From contig JBHEQV010000009.1 of assembly GCA_046530735.1 (NCBI GenBank), positions 41,218 through 105,217 of the forward strand: a stretch of 64,000 bases of DNA, in the 5' to 3' direction. Each line of letters starts with the position of its first letter. The stretch's first letter is position 1. Under the pieces are notes generated by a model, which saw only the letters and a list, made by a program, of their open reading frames with translations, was not told the DNA's origin and did no database searches. A program made the translations under genes and the position numbers. Origin of the DNA: Arsenophonus sp046530735. GTDB lineage: Bacteria; Pseudomonadota; Gammaproteobacteria; Enterobacterales; Enterobacteriaceae. Of this stretch, positions 1 to 9,515 are shown piece by piece.

Positions 1-1425
1 CGCAATTTTAGCTTTAGTTAGCTCTTGAGAAATTAGCTCTGATTTTTCGATTGAAATAGTACCTACTAATACAGGTTGACCTCTGTTAGTACATTTACGA
101 ATATCATCGATAATGGCAGCAAATTTGTCTGATTCAGTCATATAAACTAAATCAGGTAAATCATTACGGATCATCGGACGATTAGTTGGAATAGAAATTG
201 TATTCAATTTATAAATTGATCTAAATTCAAAAGCTTCTGTATCAGCAGTACCAGTCATACCTGCAAGTTTTTCGTATAGTCGAAAATAATTTTGGAAGGT
301 AATCGATGCTAATGTTTGATTCTCATTTTGAATTTCAACACCTTCTTTTGCCTCAACAGCTTGATGCAATCCATCTGACCAACGACGTCCTTTCATTGTA
401 CGTCCGGTATGTTCATCAACAATAATAATCTGACCATCTTTGATAAGATAATCTACATTACGACTAAAAAGTGCATGAGCACGTAGGGCAGCCATAACAT
501 GATGCATAAGCATAATATTAGCTGGAGAATATAGAGATTCGCCCTCTTTCATTAAATTCGCTTTTGCTAATAATTGCTCAATTAATTCTAATCCACGTTC
601 TGTCAACGTAACTTGACGTGATTTTTCATCAACAGAAAAATGACCTTCACCTTGAAAAATATCTGAATCTTCTCTTTCTTGTTGCCTAAGATTAGAGATT
701 AGTTTATCCATTTTTTTATATATATCTGAACTATCTTCTGCCGGTCCTGAAATAATCAATGGAGTACGAGCTTCATCAATTAAAATAGAATCAACCTCAT
801 CGACTAATGCATAATGAAGTTTACGTTGCACACGCTCTTCTGGACTGAAAGCCATATTATCACGCAGATAATCAAAACCATATTCATTGTTAGTTCCATA
901 AGTAATATCCGCGGCATAAGCTGCACGTTTCAATGTCACTGGCATACCTGATAAATTAATACCTACCGTCATACCAAGAAATTCAAACAGTACTCTATTA
1001 TTTTCTGCATCACGTTTAGCTAAGTAGTCGTTTACGGTAACAATATGAACACCCTTACCAGTTAAAGCATTTAAATATGCAGGTAATGTAGATGTTAATG
1101 TCTTTCCTTCACCAGTACGCATCTCTGCTATACAGCGTTCATTAAGTACCATTCCACCTATCAACTGAACATTAAAATGCCGCATATTAAAAACTCGTTT
1201 ACTAGCTTCACGAACAGTTGCAAACGCCTCAATGATTAAATCATCTAATGTTGCACCGGATTTAAGGCGCTGCCGAAATTCATCAGTCTTGGCTTTAAGT
1301 TCTTTGTCAGAAAATTTTTCAAATTTAGGCTCTAATTGATTAATAATATCAACAACTTTGCTTAAACGATGTAAAGTATGATCATTACTAGTACCAAAAA
1401 ATTTTTTTAGTAACTTAGTTAACAT
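1..1425 (-). CDS. secA: Preprotein translocase ATPase SecA, 5' part (runs off left edge)
   Basis: This is the start of SecA, the motor that pushes preproteins through SecYEG at the inner membrane. The 475 codons present are open to the window edge; the family is about 900 residues, so the C-terminal scaffold, wing and zinc site lie outside. Walker A reads MRTGEGKT near residues 102-109, and the Walker B region VDEVDS is near residue 208, inside the first nucleotide-binding domain; the preprotein-binding domain follows. The ATG at 1425 has a GAGAA ribosome site a few bases upstream and gives the family N-terminus MLTKLLKKFFG. A decayed secM lies just upstream on the same strand, so the translation-arrest control of secA known in E. 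coli is probably lost. No frameshift is seen. Confidence 0.97.
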   Translation of the reverse strand, partial: MLTKLLKKFFGTSNDHTLHRLSKVVDIINQLEPKFEKFSDKELKAKTDEFRQRLKSGATLDDLIIEAFATVREASKRVFNMRHFNVQLIGGMVLNERCIAEMRTGEGKTLTSTLPAYLNALTGKGVHIVTVNDYLAKRDAENNRVLFEFLGMTVGINLSGMPVTLKRAAYAADITYGTNNEYGFDYLRDNMAFSPEERVQRKLHYALVDEVDSILIDEARTPLIISGPAEDSSDIYKKMDKLISNLRQQEREDSDIFQGEGHFSVDEKSRQVTLTERGLELIEQLLAKANLMKEGESLYSPANIMLMHHVMAALRAHALFSRNVDYLIKDGQIIIVDEHTGRTMKGRRWSDGLHQAVEAKEGVEIQNENQTLASITFQNYFRLYEKLAGMTGTADTEAFEFRSIYKLNTISIPTNRPMIRNDLPDLVYMTESDKFAAIIDDIRKCTNRGQPVLVGTISIEKSELISQELTKAKIA

Positions 1426-1539
1426 AAATATTTTTTCTCAATTAAGGCGGTATCTTTATTTAGAACCACTTATATTATTATCTGCTTTCAACTAATATAA
1501 TTAATATATTCAGTTGAATAATAGTTGCTATAAAATTAA

Positions 1540-1810
1540 TAAAAAATCTATGAAATTTCTATATATGGCCAGACTCAAATACCTTGAACATAAGCAACCT
1601 ATAGTGCAGTTTGGTGGGTAATATAGTAAGAAGATCCTGTTAATGAACAGATAAAATTATTCTTGTTATAATAAAAAACACTTAAATTAATCATACAATA
1701 AAAAGTATGAAATATATTATAAAACGAAATTGGTTTCTTGTTTCTACTTAAATTAGTATGCAACTTTTTATATCTCTCTCTTTGTCTAAAAAAAATAAAA
1801 ATCAGCAAAC
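1540..1810 (-). pseudogene. secM: Remnant of secM (secretion monitor), arrest motif destroyed
   Basis: Directly upstream of secA on the same strand, where E. coli has secM, a frame reads VQGI, stop, VWP at about 1566-1585. This aligns with the end of the SecM arrest motif, QGIRAGP: Arg is TGA, Ala is Val, Gly is Trp, and the final Pro remains. Six codons before the QGI, a TAG falls where the motif's Trp belongs. Earlier codons form about 69 open residues with no clear SecM likeness. SecM stalls ribosomes to expose the secA start site, so this copy cannot work. The position and the spacing of the motif support the call, but the similarity is short; it could be coincidence in AT-rich DNA. Confidence 0.45.
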
Positions 1811-2108
1811 GAGGAATTTTTTATATTACGTAAACTATGCTTATTCCAATCATTTGGGCCACCAAATATAAAATATGAGATTTATTGATATCTATCAGAT
1901 AATCTAACGTTAAATTTTGCCGGTAATGTTATAATTATTACTAATATGTGACATATTTCAGTCACTTTTGACAAAATTATAGGTATACTATTTTAATCAT
2001 TACAATAACTAACAATAGGTGGATGCGGCAAAAATTTTGTTTACCAAAATATCGCCAAAGAACCAATACATTTATTGAATATCATATATTATATGACTTG
2101 GAGTAAAA

Positions 2109-2606
2109 ATGCGCGATAGTTATCCACAATCTTTAAATTTCTTATTAAAAAAAAATAATTTTGATTCAAATACCTTACAAGCTATTCAACAGCGCACACA
2201 GGCATTAATTAAACTTAATAATACTGTTATCAATCTACTTCCTATTGAGTTAAATGCTTGGTGTCGAGTCGCCAATTATCGTCAACATATTCTTATTCTA
2301 GAAGTTACAAATGCTAACCGAAAAGTACGACTAAACTATGAGCTTCCTGCACTACTCTCAACATTACGTAACACTATTTTACCATCTTTATCTTCAATTA
2401 AGATAAAGATTAATCCATCATTATCATCTAAAAATTTTAAAAATTCCTTATCAATTCAGAAAATAGCTATAAAATCATCAAAACAGATAATAAGCAATCT
2501 AAGCAAAGAGAGTGCAAAGACAATTCATAATCTAGCAAAAAGAAGTCCAAAAAAATTAAAGGATAAATTAGAACGTCTAGCTGCATTAGCTAGAGAGAAT
2601 ATCTAA
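2109..2606 (+). CDS. DUF721 / DciA-like protein
   Basis: A 165-residue protein whose N-terminus (MRDSYPQSLNFLL) and place between lpxC and secA, on the opposite strand, fit the DUF721 family. In many bacteria outside the E. coli group, a DUF721 protein (DciA) at this locus loads or regulates the replicative helicase DnaB; in Enterobacterales the role of the retained protein is less clear because DnaC is usually present. Residues 1-100 form the conserved part; the C-terminal third is Lys-rich and low in complexity, ending in a charged helix (KLKDKLERLAALAREN). GGAG lies 6 bases before the ATG. It is intact while neighbouring secM is dead. Family call good, function uncertain. Confidence 0.8.
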   Translation: MRDSYPQSLNFLLKKNNFDSNTLQAIQQRTQALIKLNNTVINLLPIELNAWCRVANYRQHILILEVTNANRKVRLNYELPALLSTLRNTILPSLSSIKIKINPSLSSKNFKNSLSIQKIAIKSSKQIISNLSKESAKTIHNLAKRSPKKLKDKLERLAALARENI

Positions 2607-2717
2607 GATTCTATAAATAAAGATCAGTGTTGAGTGAAAAGCATTAACAAAATATTGTAATAGAGAGAATAATCCACTAATCTAACATAAAGAGTATCTT
2701 GCTTAAGATAAGATATC

Positions 2718-3635
2718 TCAGATTATTATTGTTAAAGGTGTTTTAAATGCAACTGGCATTTCAGATTCATCTTCGAAAGTGACCATATCCCAAGCAGATT
2801 CTGTCGCTAAAACAGCCTGTAATAATTTGTTATTTAATGCATGACCTGCTTTGTACGCGGTAAAAGCACCAATGATATTATGACCACACATAAATAAATC
2901 ACCAATAGCATCTAGCGTTTTATGACGCACAAATTCATCTTCAAATCGCAAGCCATCTTCATTTAATACGCGATAATCATCAATAACAATCGCACAATCA
3001 AAGCTACCGCCCAAGCATAACCCTTTAGATTGCAAGTACTCAATATCACGCATAAAACCAAACGTACGTGCACGGCTAATATCTCTAATAAAAGATTTTG
3101 CTGAAAAATCTAGTTTATAATGTTGAGTACTGCTATTAATAGCAGGATGATTAAAGTCGATAGTGAAATCTAAGGTAAATCCATTATAAGGCGCTAGTTC
3201 CGCCCATTTATCGCCATCTGTAACTCGGACACTTTTTTTAATACGAAGAAATTTTTTGGCACTATTTAACTCTTCAATGCCTGCATCTAATAATAAAAAT
3301 ACAAAAGGGGCTGCACTCCCATCCATTATTGGGATTTCTGGTGCATCTATCTCAATTATAATATTGTCAATTCCAAGGCCTGCCAATGCAGCGTTCAGAT
3401 GTTCTACAGTTGAAATACGTACATCATCTTCATTGACCAAACAAGTACATAGAATGGTATCACGTACCGATTTTGCTTTAGCCTGGAAATCAACTGGTGG
3501 ATTTAAATCTGTACGGTGGTAGATGACACCGGTATTTGCCGGTGCTGGACGCAATGATAAAGTGACTTTTTTGCCAGTATGCAAACCGACGCCTGTCGCT
3601 TGAACAATACATTTTAGTGTCCTTTGTTTGATCAT
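2718..3635 (-). CDS. lpxC: UDP-3-O-acyl-N-acetylglucosamine deacetylase
   Basis: LpxC makes the first committed step of lipid A synthesis, removing the N-acetyl group from UDP-3-O-acyl-GlcNAc in the cytoplasm with a bound zinc ion. The protein is 305 residues, as in E. coli, and nearly collinear with it. The zinc ligands are visible as His in STVEHLNAAL (about 79) and as His and Asp in FVRHKTLDAIGD (about 238 and 242). Two ATG codons are adjacent (3638 and 3635); the second gives the usual MIKQRTLK start and sits better behind the GAG ribosome site. It lies 100 bases downstream of ftsZ at the end of the dcw cluster and may have its own promoter in that gap. Confidence 0.97.
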   Translation of the reverse strand: MIKQRTLKCIVQATGVGLHTGKKVTLSLRPAPANTGVIYHRTDLNPPVDFQAKAKSVRDTILCTCLVNEDDVRISTVEHLNAALAGLGIDNIIIEIDAPEIPIMDGSAAPFVFLLLDAGIEELNSAKKFLRIKKSVRVTDGDKWAELAPYNGFTLDFTIDFNHPAINSSTQHYKLDFSAKSFIRDISRARTFGFMRDIEYLQSKGLCLGGSFDCAIVIDDYRVLNEDGLRFEDEFVRHKTLDAIGDLFMCGHNIIGAFTAYKAGHALNNKLLQAVLATESAWDMVTFEDESEMPVAFKTPLTIII

Positions 3636-3735
3636 CATTTTTTCTCATATCGTTAACTATCTTGCTCAATCCTCCTCCCTCCAATAGCAGCAAGATATTT
3701 TAGCACAAAAAGCAGAGAAACCCATCAGTTGTTAA

Positions 3736-4902
3736 CTAATCAGCCTGTTTTCTCAAAAAGGCAGGAATATCAAGATAGTCCGGCTCCTTATTTAATTGCA
3801 TATTTTGTTTATTTATCACTTTAGCAGCAGATTTTTCCTCTGTTAACGGCGTTATAGTCGGCATTAAGTTTTGCATATGCTGATAACACTGTTCTAACGA
3901 TGATTCTTGTGGTGTTTTGTTAGTAATCAACGTGATTTCTGGCCGCTTATTCATACCAATTCCTGTAGCAACTACGGTCACTCGCAACTCGTCATTCATT
4001 TCAGGATCCAGTGAAGTACCAATAACAACCGTTGAGTTATCTGATGCAAATGCACGAATGGTATTACCCACTGTTTCAAATTCATCAAGCCGCAAATCAA
4101 AACCTGCAGTAATATTAACTAATACACCACGAGCGCCCGATAAATCGATATCTTCCAATAATGGGCTAGAAATTGCCATTTCTGCCGCTTCTTCAGCTCG
4201 ATCTTCACCTTGTGCTACGCCTGATCCCATCATAGCATAACCCATTTCAGACATGACAGTACGAACGTCAGCAAAATCCACATTCATTAAACCAGGACGA
4301 GTAATTAGCTCAGCAATACCTTGCACTGCGCCTTTTAGAACATCATTTGCGGCACCGAATGCATCTAGCAAAGAAATACCGCGCCCAAGTACTTTTAATA
4401 ATTTATCATTCGGAATGGTAATTAAAGAATCAACATCCTTAGACAGTTCTGAGATCCCTGTTTCAGCAAATGCCATCCGTTTTTTACCTTCAAAGTTGAA
4501 AGGTTTGGTTACAACTGCTACCGTCAGTATACCAAGCTCTTTAGCAACTTCGGCTACAACAGGGGCTGCACCGGTGCCAGTACCACCACCCATACCAGCA
4601 GCAATAAAGACCATATCTGCCCCATCAACCGCATTGTGCAAAGCTTCACGATCTTCTTCAGCGGCATCACGACCAACTTCAGGATTTGCTCCTGCTCCCA
4701 AACCTTTTGTAATACCATTGCCAATCTGAATAGTTTGTCCTACTGCTGTTTTACGTAATGCCTGGGCATCCGTATTAACAGCAAAGAATTCAACACCTTC
4801 AATGCGTTCACGCACCATGTGTTCAACGGCATTACCACCGCCACCACCAACGCCGATGACTTTAATCACCGCGTTATTGGTTAATTCCATTGGTTCAAAC
4901 AT
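3736..4902 (-). CDS. ftsZ: Cell division GTPase FtsZ
   Basis: Tubulin-like GTPase that polymerises under the inner membrane into the Z ring and recruits the divisome. It is 388 residues (E. coli 383). The nucleotide-binding glycine loop GVGGGGGNA is near residues 18-26, the tubulin signature GGGTGTG near 105-111, and the T7 loop with NVDFADV near 207. The variable linker is followed by the conserved C-terminal peptide DYLDIPAFLRKQAD, which binds FtsA and ZipA. It lies 54 bases after ftsA. ZapD, a Z-ring bundling partner, is a pseudogene at about 58.96 kb, but FtsZ itself shows no loss of key residues. Confidence 0.98.
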   Translation of the reverse strand: MFEPMELTNNAVIKVIGVGGGGGNAVEHMVRERIEGVEFFAVNTDAQALRKTAVGQTIQIGNGITKGLGAGANPEVGRDAAEEDREALHNAVDGADMVFIAAGMGGGTGTGAAPVVAEVAKELGILTVAVVTKPFNFEGKKRMAFAETGISELSKDVDSLITIPNDKLLKVLGRGISLLDAFGAANDVLKGAVQGIAELITRPGLMNVDFADVRTVMSEMGYAMMGSGVAQGEDRAEEAAEMAISSPLLEDIDLSGARGVLVNITAGFDLRLDEFETVGNTIRAFASDNSTVVIGTSLDPEMNDELRVTVVATGIGMNKRPEITLITNKTPQESSLEQCYQHMQNLMPTITPLTEEKSAAKVINKQNMQLNKEPDYLDIPAFLRKQAD

Positions 4903-4956
4903 AATCTCTCTCCGTTTTGTGCCTTATCTTAAGCGTAAGATTTGCTTCTTACAAAA

Positions 4957-6213
4957 TTAAAATTCTTTTTTCAGCCAACTAGTGATTTTATGAAACCAAC
5001 TGCTCACTGATGTACACTTATCCATTTCAGTTTCATTCCCAAGATAGGTCTGTTTTCCATAATGCAGAAGCCCCACAGTTGTGGAATAATAAGGCTCCTG
5101 TGCATAGTCCGTTAACCCAGTTATATTTAATGGTTTACCGATGCGTACTTGAGTATGAAATACTCTTTGGGCACATTCGACTAGACCATCAATTTGAGCA
5201 CCTCCTCCTGTTATGACAATGCCCGCTGCCAGATGATGTTTAATACTTTGTTGACGTAATTGTTCTTGCAATTTTAAAATCTCGTCATTTACTAAGTTTA
5301 GCAACTCTGTATAACGTGGCTCAATAACTTCAGCTAATGTTTGGCGTTGTAAACTTCTTGGTGGCCGACCACCTACACTTGGTACTTCAACATTTTCGTC
5401 TTTACTAACAATAGTACCTAATGCGCATCCATGGCGAACTTTTATTATTTCAGCATCGCTTGGGGGGGTACCAAATGCATAAGCAATATCATTTGTTACG
5501 ACATTGCCAGCATAGGGTATAACCTTGATATGGCGAAGTGCACCGCCAGTATAAACGGCTATATCCATAGTTCCACCGCCAATATCGACAACACATACCC
5601 CCAATTCACACTCATCTTCCGTTAAAACAGAATAACTTGATGCTAAACCGGAAAAAATTAATTGATCTACTTTTAAGCCACAGCATTCAACTGCTTTAAT
5701 AATATTTTTAGCCGTATCATTATGGCAAGTAATCAGATGCACTTTGGCTTGCATACGTACACCTGAAAGTCCTACTGGATTTTTAATTCCTTCTTGATAA
5801 TCAATTGCATATTCTTGTGGAATAACATGTAAAATTCTATGTTCATCACGAATCCGAACAGATTTAGCTGTATGGACAACGCTATCTACATCATCTTGAG
5901 TAACTTCATCCTCAGAAATAGGCACCATACCTATTTCATTCTGGCAACTAACATGTTTACCAGAAAGCGCCAGATAAACCGATGATATTTGGCAATCTGC
6001 CATTAATTCTGCTTGATCAACAGTTCGTTGCACACATTTAATAACAGATTCTAAATCATTTACACCGCCTTTATCCATTCCTCGCGATAGACAATTGCCA
6101 ATACCAATAATATTTACCACCCCATCAGGTAGGAGCTCACCAACCAGCGCAGAAACTTTAGAAGTTCCAATTTCAAGACCAACTACTAATTTTCTGTCTG
6201 TCATTTTAATCAT
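4957..6213 (-). CDS. ftsA: Cell division actin-like protein FtsA
   Basis: FtsA tethers FtsZ filaments to the inner membrane and links them to late divisome proteins. The 418-residue protein has the actin/Hsp70 fold: phosphate loop GLEIGTSKV near residue 13, a second phosphate motif VVDIGGGTMDIAVY near 210, and the family-specific 1C domain between. The last 15 residues (SSWFHKITSWLKKEF) form the amphipathic membrane-targeting helix. It starts at ATG 6213, 49 bases after ftsQ, and is followed by ftsZ, the usual ftsQ-ftsA-ftsZ order. Strongly collinear with the E. coli protein. Confidence 0.98.
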   Translation of the reverse strand: MIKMTDRKLVVGLEIGTSKVSALVGELLPDGVVNIIGIGNCLSRGMDKGGVNDLESVIKCVQRTVDQAELMADCQISSVYLALSGKHVSCQNEIGMVPISEDEVTQDDVDSVVHTAKSVRIRDEHRILHVIPQEYAIDYQEGIKNPVGLSGVRMQAKVHLITCHNDTAKNIIKAVECCGLKVDQLIFSGLASSYSVLTEDECELGVCVVDIGGGTMDIAVYTGGALRHIKVIPYAGNVVTNDIAYAFGTPPSDAEIIKVRHGCALGTIVSKDENVEVPSVGGRPPRSLQRQTLAEVIEPRYTELLNLVNDEILKLQEQLRQQSIKHHLAAGIVITGGGAQIDGLVECAQRVFHTQVRIGKPLNITGLTDYAQEPYYSTTVGLLHYGKQTYLGNETEMDKCTSVSSWFHKITSWLKKEF

Positions 6214-6262
6214 TATTATTTGCCTGTATCTATTCAGTCAATAGTCTCAAAACTACTTTAAT

Positions 6263-7060
6263 TCAATGTGTAATAGATTTGTCTAAAAGTGGTAACCAAC
6301 CTACCGCAGCACCGCTAGCATATCGTAAATCTATGTATCCAATACGTTTATCTGTAATTTGTTTTAAAAGTGGATAAATCTCAACAAAACGGTTTAATCG
6401 TTTTTTAATATCCTGTTTACCTATATTTAATCGAATATCATTATTTAAAACTAATTGCCATGCACGTCGTGAACTCATTGATACTGACTTAATGTTAAAA
6501 TTATAGGACGCTAACTGCTGTTGTATAGCACGATACATTTCTAATATTTCTTGCTGACTACCTTGTGGACCATATAACTTCAAAAAATTACTTTTAACAT
6601 TTAGTAATGCTGGTAAGCTAAAAACAATGCCTTCTGCATTAATAAAAGAGATATCATTCCATTTAGCATAAGGTTTGTATTCCACTAAATGAATTTTTAG
6701 TTCATCCGGCCATTGTTTACGTACCATAACTTTCCTTATCCATGGCATTGTTTTTATTTCATCCTGGATCGCATTTATGTTTATAGTCATAAACGTAGCC
6801 GGCATACCTAGTGTCAATATTGCTTTTCTAATATTATCATCACGGGTATAATGGCGTTCTCCAGTGATCACTAGTTTGGATATAGGAAATCTATTAACAT
6901 TTTTCATCCAATTTAACACCATCCACACACTCCATATAATGGTACACAATACTATCAAAAAGAAGACAATACCTGCCAAATAAGAACCATTACTTCGGCC
7001 TGCATCGTTTTGATGCTCTTTATGCTCTTTATTATGAACGTTCAGTGATGCCTGCGGCAT
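6263..7060 (-). CDS. ftsQ: Cell division protein FtsQ
   Basis: FtsQ is a single-pass inner-membrane protein that joins FtsB-FtsL to the early divisome from the periplasm. A membrane segment (about residues 25-45) follows a charged cytoplasmic tail; the POTRA domain begins at ISKLVITGERHYTRDD, and the beta domain includes WPDELKIHLVEY and the conserved YIDLRYASGAAVGW. The start is chosen at ATG 7060 (MPQASLN, matching the E. coli MSQAALN), with GGAG ten bases upstream. A GTG nine bases earlier is in frame but touches that ribosome site. The gene overlaps the end of ddlB by 29 bases, suggesting translational coupling. Confidence 0.95.
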   Translation of the reverse strand: MPQASLNVHNKEHKEHQNDAGRSNGSYLAGIVFFLIVLCTIIWSVWMVLNWMKNVNRFPISKLVITGERHYTRDDNIRKAILTLGMPATFMTININAIQDEIKTMPWIRKVMVRKQWPDELKIHLVEYKPYAKWNDISFINAEGIVFSLPALLNVKSNFLKLYGPQGSQQEILEMYRAIQQQLASYNFNIKSVSMSSRRAWQLVLNNDIRLNIGKQDIKKRLNRFVEIYPLLKQITDKRIGYIDLRYASGAAVGWLPLLDKSITH

Positions 7061-7988
7061 ATTTTGCACACTCCGCCAATTCCAAAATCTTTTTAACTAA
7101 CTGTGAAAAACTTATTCCTGCTTGTTTTGCAGCCATGGGGACCAAACTATGATTAGTCATGCCAGGTGAGGTATTAATTTCTAATAAATAAAAAATACCA
7201 TTGTTATCTCTCATTACATCAACGCGTCCCCAACCAGTGCAACCAACCGCTTTATAAGCCGTTAGCGCTAATTGATTCAATTGCTCTTCTTCTTCAGTCT
7301 TTAATCCACTAGGACAAAAATATTGTGTTTTATTAGAAATATATTTAGCATTATAATCAAAAAAAACACCTCCAGGTTGAATACGAATTGATGGCAATAC
7401 CTGCTCTCCTACAATTGCCACAGTATATTCAGGTCCATTCAGCCATTTCTCAATCAGAGCATTTTTGTCATAATGAAAAGCAAATTCTAGAGCTGCTCTT
7501 AATTCAGTCAAACTGATTACTTTTTTCATACCAACGCTTGAACCTTCAAGACTTGGTTTTACAATAAGCGGTAACTCCAAATGAGAAACAAACTCAAAAA
7601 GCATTTCATCTGACATCATTGCTAGCTGTTGTTTATTTATAGCTATATAGGATGAAACCGGCAAATCTATCCCCGCCCATAACTGCTTGGTACGTAACTT
7701 ATCCATTGAAAGTGATGAAGCTAAAACACCACTACCGGTATAGGGTAAACTTAAAAATTCTAAAACACCTTGCACCGTACCATCTTCACCACCACGTCCA
7801 TGTAAAGCAATAAAAACTCTATTATAACCAGCTTCTTTTAATTTAATAATAGGAAAATATTTAATATCAACTGGATAGGCATCTATTCCAGCATTACATA
7901 AGGCATTTACTATCTCCTCACCAGATTGCAGTGACACCTTTCTTTCGGCCGAATTTCCGCCTAAAAGTACGGCAACTTTATCAGCCAT
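7032..7988 (-). CDS. ddlB: D-alanine--D-alanine ligase B
   Basis: ATP-grasp ligase that joins two D-Ala molecules for the peptidoglycan stem peptide. The N-terminus MADKVAVLLGGNSAERKVSL carries the family glycine motif; HGRGGEDGT near residue 63, the ATP-grasp loop KPSLEGSSVGM near 150, and the metal-binding end LLEINTSPGMT near 270 are all present. The ATG at 7988 matches the family start and has AGAGAAAG just upstream; an in-frame ATG at 8003 lies inside that ribosome site and is unlikely. The start overlaps the murC stop by eight bases and the end overlaps ftsQ. Confidence 0.96.
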   Translation of the reverse strand: MADKVAVLLGGNSAERKVSLQSGEEIVNALCNAGIDAYPVDIKYFPIIKLKEAGYNRVFIALHGRGGEDGTVQGVLEFLSLPYTGSGVLASSLSMDKLRTKQLWAGIDLPVSSYIAINKQQLAMMSDEMLFEFVSHLELPLIVKPSLEGSSVGMKKVISLTELRAALEFAFHYDKNALIEKWLNGPEYTVAIVGEQVLPSIRIQPGGVFFDYNAKYISNKTQYFCPSGLKTEEEEQLNQLALTAYKAVGCTGWGRVDVMRDNNGIFYLLEINTSPGMTNHSLVPMAAKQAGISFSQLVKKILELAECAKYAAGITERS

Positions 7989-9459
7989 AATACTTTCTCT
8001 CATTTGTTAGGATTGGCCGTAAATCTGTGTCAGCCAAATTACGTGCTATTTTGTCGATATTACCAGCTCCCTGTATAAGTATTAGGTCGTTATCTTCTAT
8101 AATTTGTGCTAATGTTTCGCTAATTTGGTTATGCTCAAAGATAAAAATAGGATCTAATTTGCCTCGATTGCGAATTGTTCGACATAATGATCGACTATCC
8201 GCACCAGAGATAGGTTCTTCTCCTGCCGGATAGACATCTAGCATTAACAATACATCAACCTGCTCTAAAATATTAGCAAAATCATCATATAAATCACGTG
8301 TACGAGTATATCTGTGTGGTTGAAAAACCATCACGATACGTTTATCTGGCCATCCTTCTTTTGCTGCTTTAATAGTAGCATTAACTTCTGTTGGATGGTG
8401 ACCATAATCATCCACCAACATAACACTACCTTTTTTTCCATTAACATCAGATAAAAGAAAATTACCTAAAAAATCAAAACGTCGCCCCGTACCTTGAAAT
8501 TTTTCTAGTGCAGTTAAAATAATACTATCATCAATTCCTTCTTCAGTTGCTACTGCAATAGCTGCAGTTGCATTTAATGCATTATGACGCCCAGGTATAT
8601 TTAAGGTAAAAGCTAAATCAGTTCGGTTTTCTCGTGCTACAGTAAAGAAATCTTGATTGCCGCGTTGTCTATAAGATGTAATACGGAGATCTGCGTCATC
8701 ACTAAAGCCATAAGTGGTAATATAACGTCCTATTTGAGGTAATAGCGAACGCACAACAGGATCATCAATACATAAGACAGCCCGACCATAAAATGGTAGA
8801 TTGTGTAAGAAACTAATGAAAGTCTGTTTTAGTTTCTCAAAATCATCATCATAAGTTTTCATGTGATCTGCTTCAATATTTGTTATAACAGCAACTAGTG
8901 GTTGTAAATGCAAAAAAGAAGCATCACTCTCATCAGCTTCTGCAATTAAATAGCGGCTAGTCCCTAAACGTGCATGTACCCCTGCTGCTTTTACTAATCC
9001 GCCATTAATAAAAGTTGGATCTAAACCGGCTTGTGCATAGATGGTAGCAATTATAGCGGTAGTTGTTGTTTTTCCATGAGTTCCTGCAATAGCAATCCCA
9101 TAACGAAAACGCATCAATTCCGCTAACATTTCAGCGCGTTGAATAACTGGAATACCAGCTTCGCGTGCAGCAATAATTTCTAGATTATCAGCAGCTATTG
9201 CCGTAGATACAACAACAACACAAGCATTTGCAACATTCTCTGGTTGGTGATTAAAATAAATTTTTGCACCAAGCTCTATTAATTGCTCAGTAACTGTATT
9301 AGGTAATAAATCAGAACCACTAATTTCATAACCTTCGTTAACCAATACTTCAGCAATACCTCCCATGCCAGCACCAGCAATTCCAATAAAATGAATATGC
9401 CTAACCCGACGCATTTCAGGCACTGTTGCTCTTAATTTGGCTAATTCTTGTCTATTCAC
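7981..9459 (-). CDS. murC: UDP-N-acetylmuramate--L-alanine ligase
   Basis: MurC adds L-Ala to UDP-MurNAc, the first amino acid of the peptidoglycan stem. Domain order: Rossmann UDP-binding part (HFIGIAGAGMGG), central ATPase with P-loop GTHGKTTTT, and C-terminal domain with DDYGHHPTEV. The open frame begins further upstream (ATG 9495, TTG 9507), but family alignment places the start at GTG 9459 (VNRQELAKLR against MNTQQLAKLR in E. coli), leaving a gap to murG of about 56 bases. The ribosome site there is weak, so the exact start is uncertain; identity is not. Confidence 0.95.
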   Translation of the reverse strand: MNRQELAKLRATVPEMRRVRHIHFIGIAGAGMGGIAEVLVNEGYEISGSDLLPNTVTEQLIELGAKIYFNHQPENVANACVVVVSTAIAADNLEIIAAREAGIPVIQRAEMLAELMRFRYGIAIAGTHGKTTTTAIIATIYAQAGLDPTFINGGLVKAAGVHARLGTSRYLIAEADESDASFLHLQPLVAVITNIEADHMKTYDDDFEKLKQTFISFLHNLPFYGRAVLCIDDPVVRSLLPQIGRYITTYGFSDDADLRITSYRQRGNQDFFTVARENRTDLAFTLNIPGRHNALNATAAIAVATEEGIDDSIILTALEKFQGTGRRFDFLGNFLLSDVNGKKGSVMLVDDYGHHPTEVNATIKAAKEGWPDKRIVMVFQPHRYTRTRDLYDDFANILEQVDVLLMLDVYPAGEEPISGADSRSLCRTIRNRGKLDPIFIFEHNQISETLAQIIEDNDLILIQGAGNIDKIARNLADTDLRPILTNERKYYG

Positions 9460-9515
9460 TTTACTTTTCACTATTTCTATCGATGATTTCAACATTTTTA
9501 AATACAAAATTGGTT

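Noticed and set aside
2607..2717. A shared terminator between the converging DUF721 gene and lpxC
   Set aside because: The only stem found (ATCTT/AAGAT) is 5 bp without a T run on either strand; too weak to call.
3256..4729. Long plus-strand frames antisense to lpxC and ftsZ (up to about 158 codons)
   Set aside because: They mirror the codon structure of highly conserved genes on the other strand, have no family likeness and no ribosome sites.
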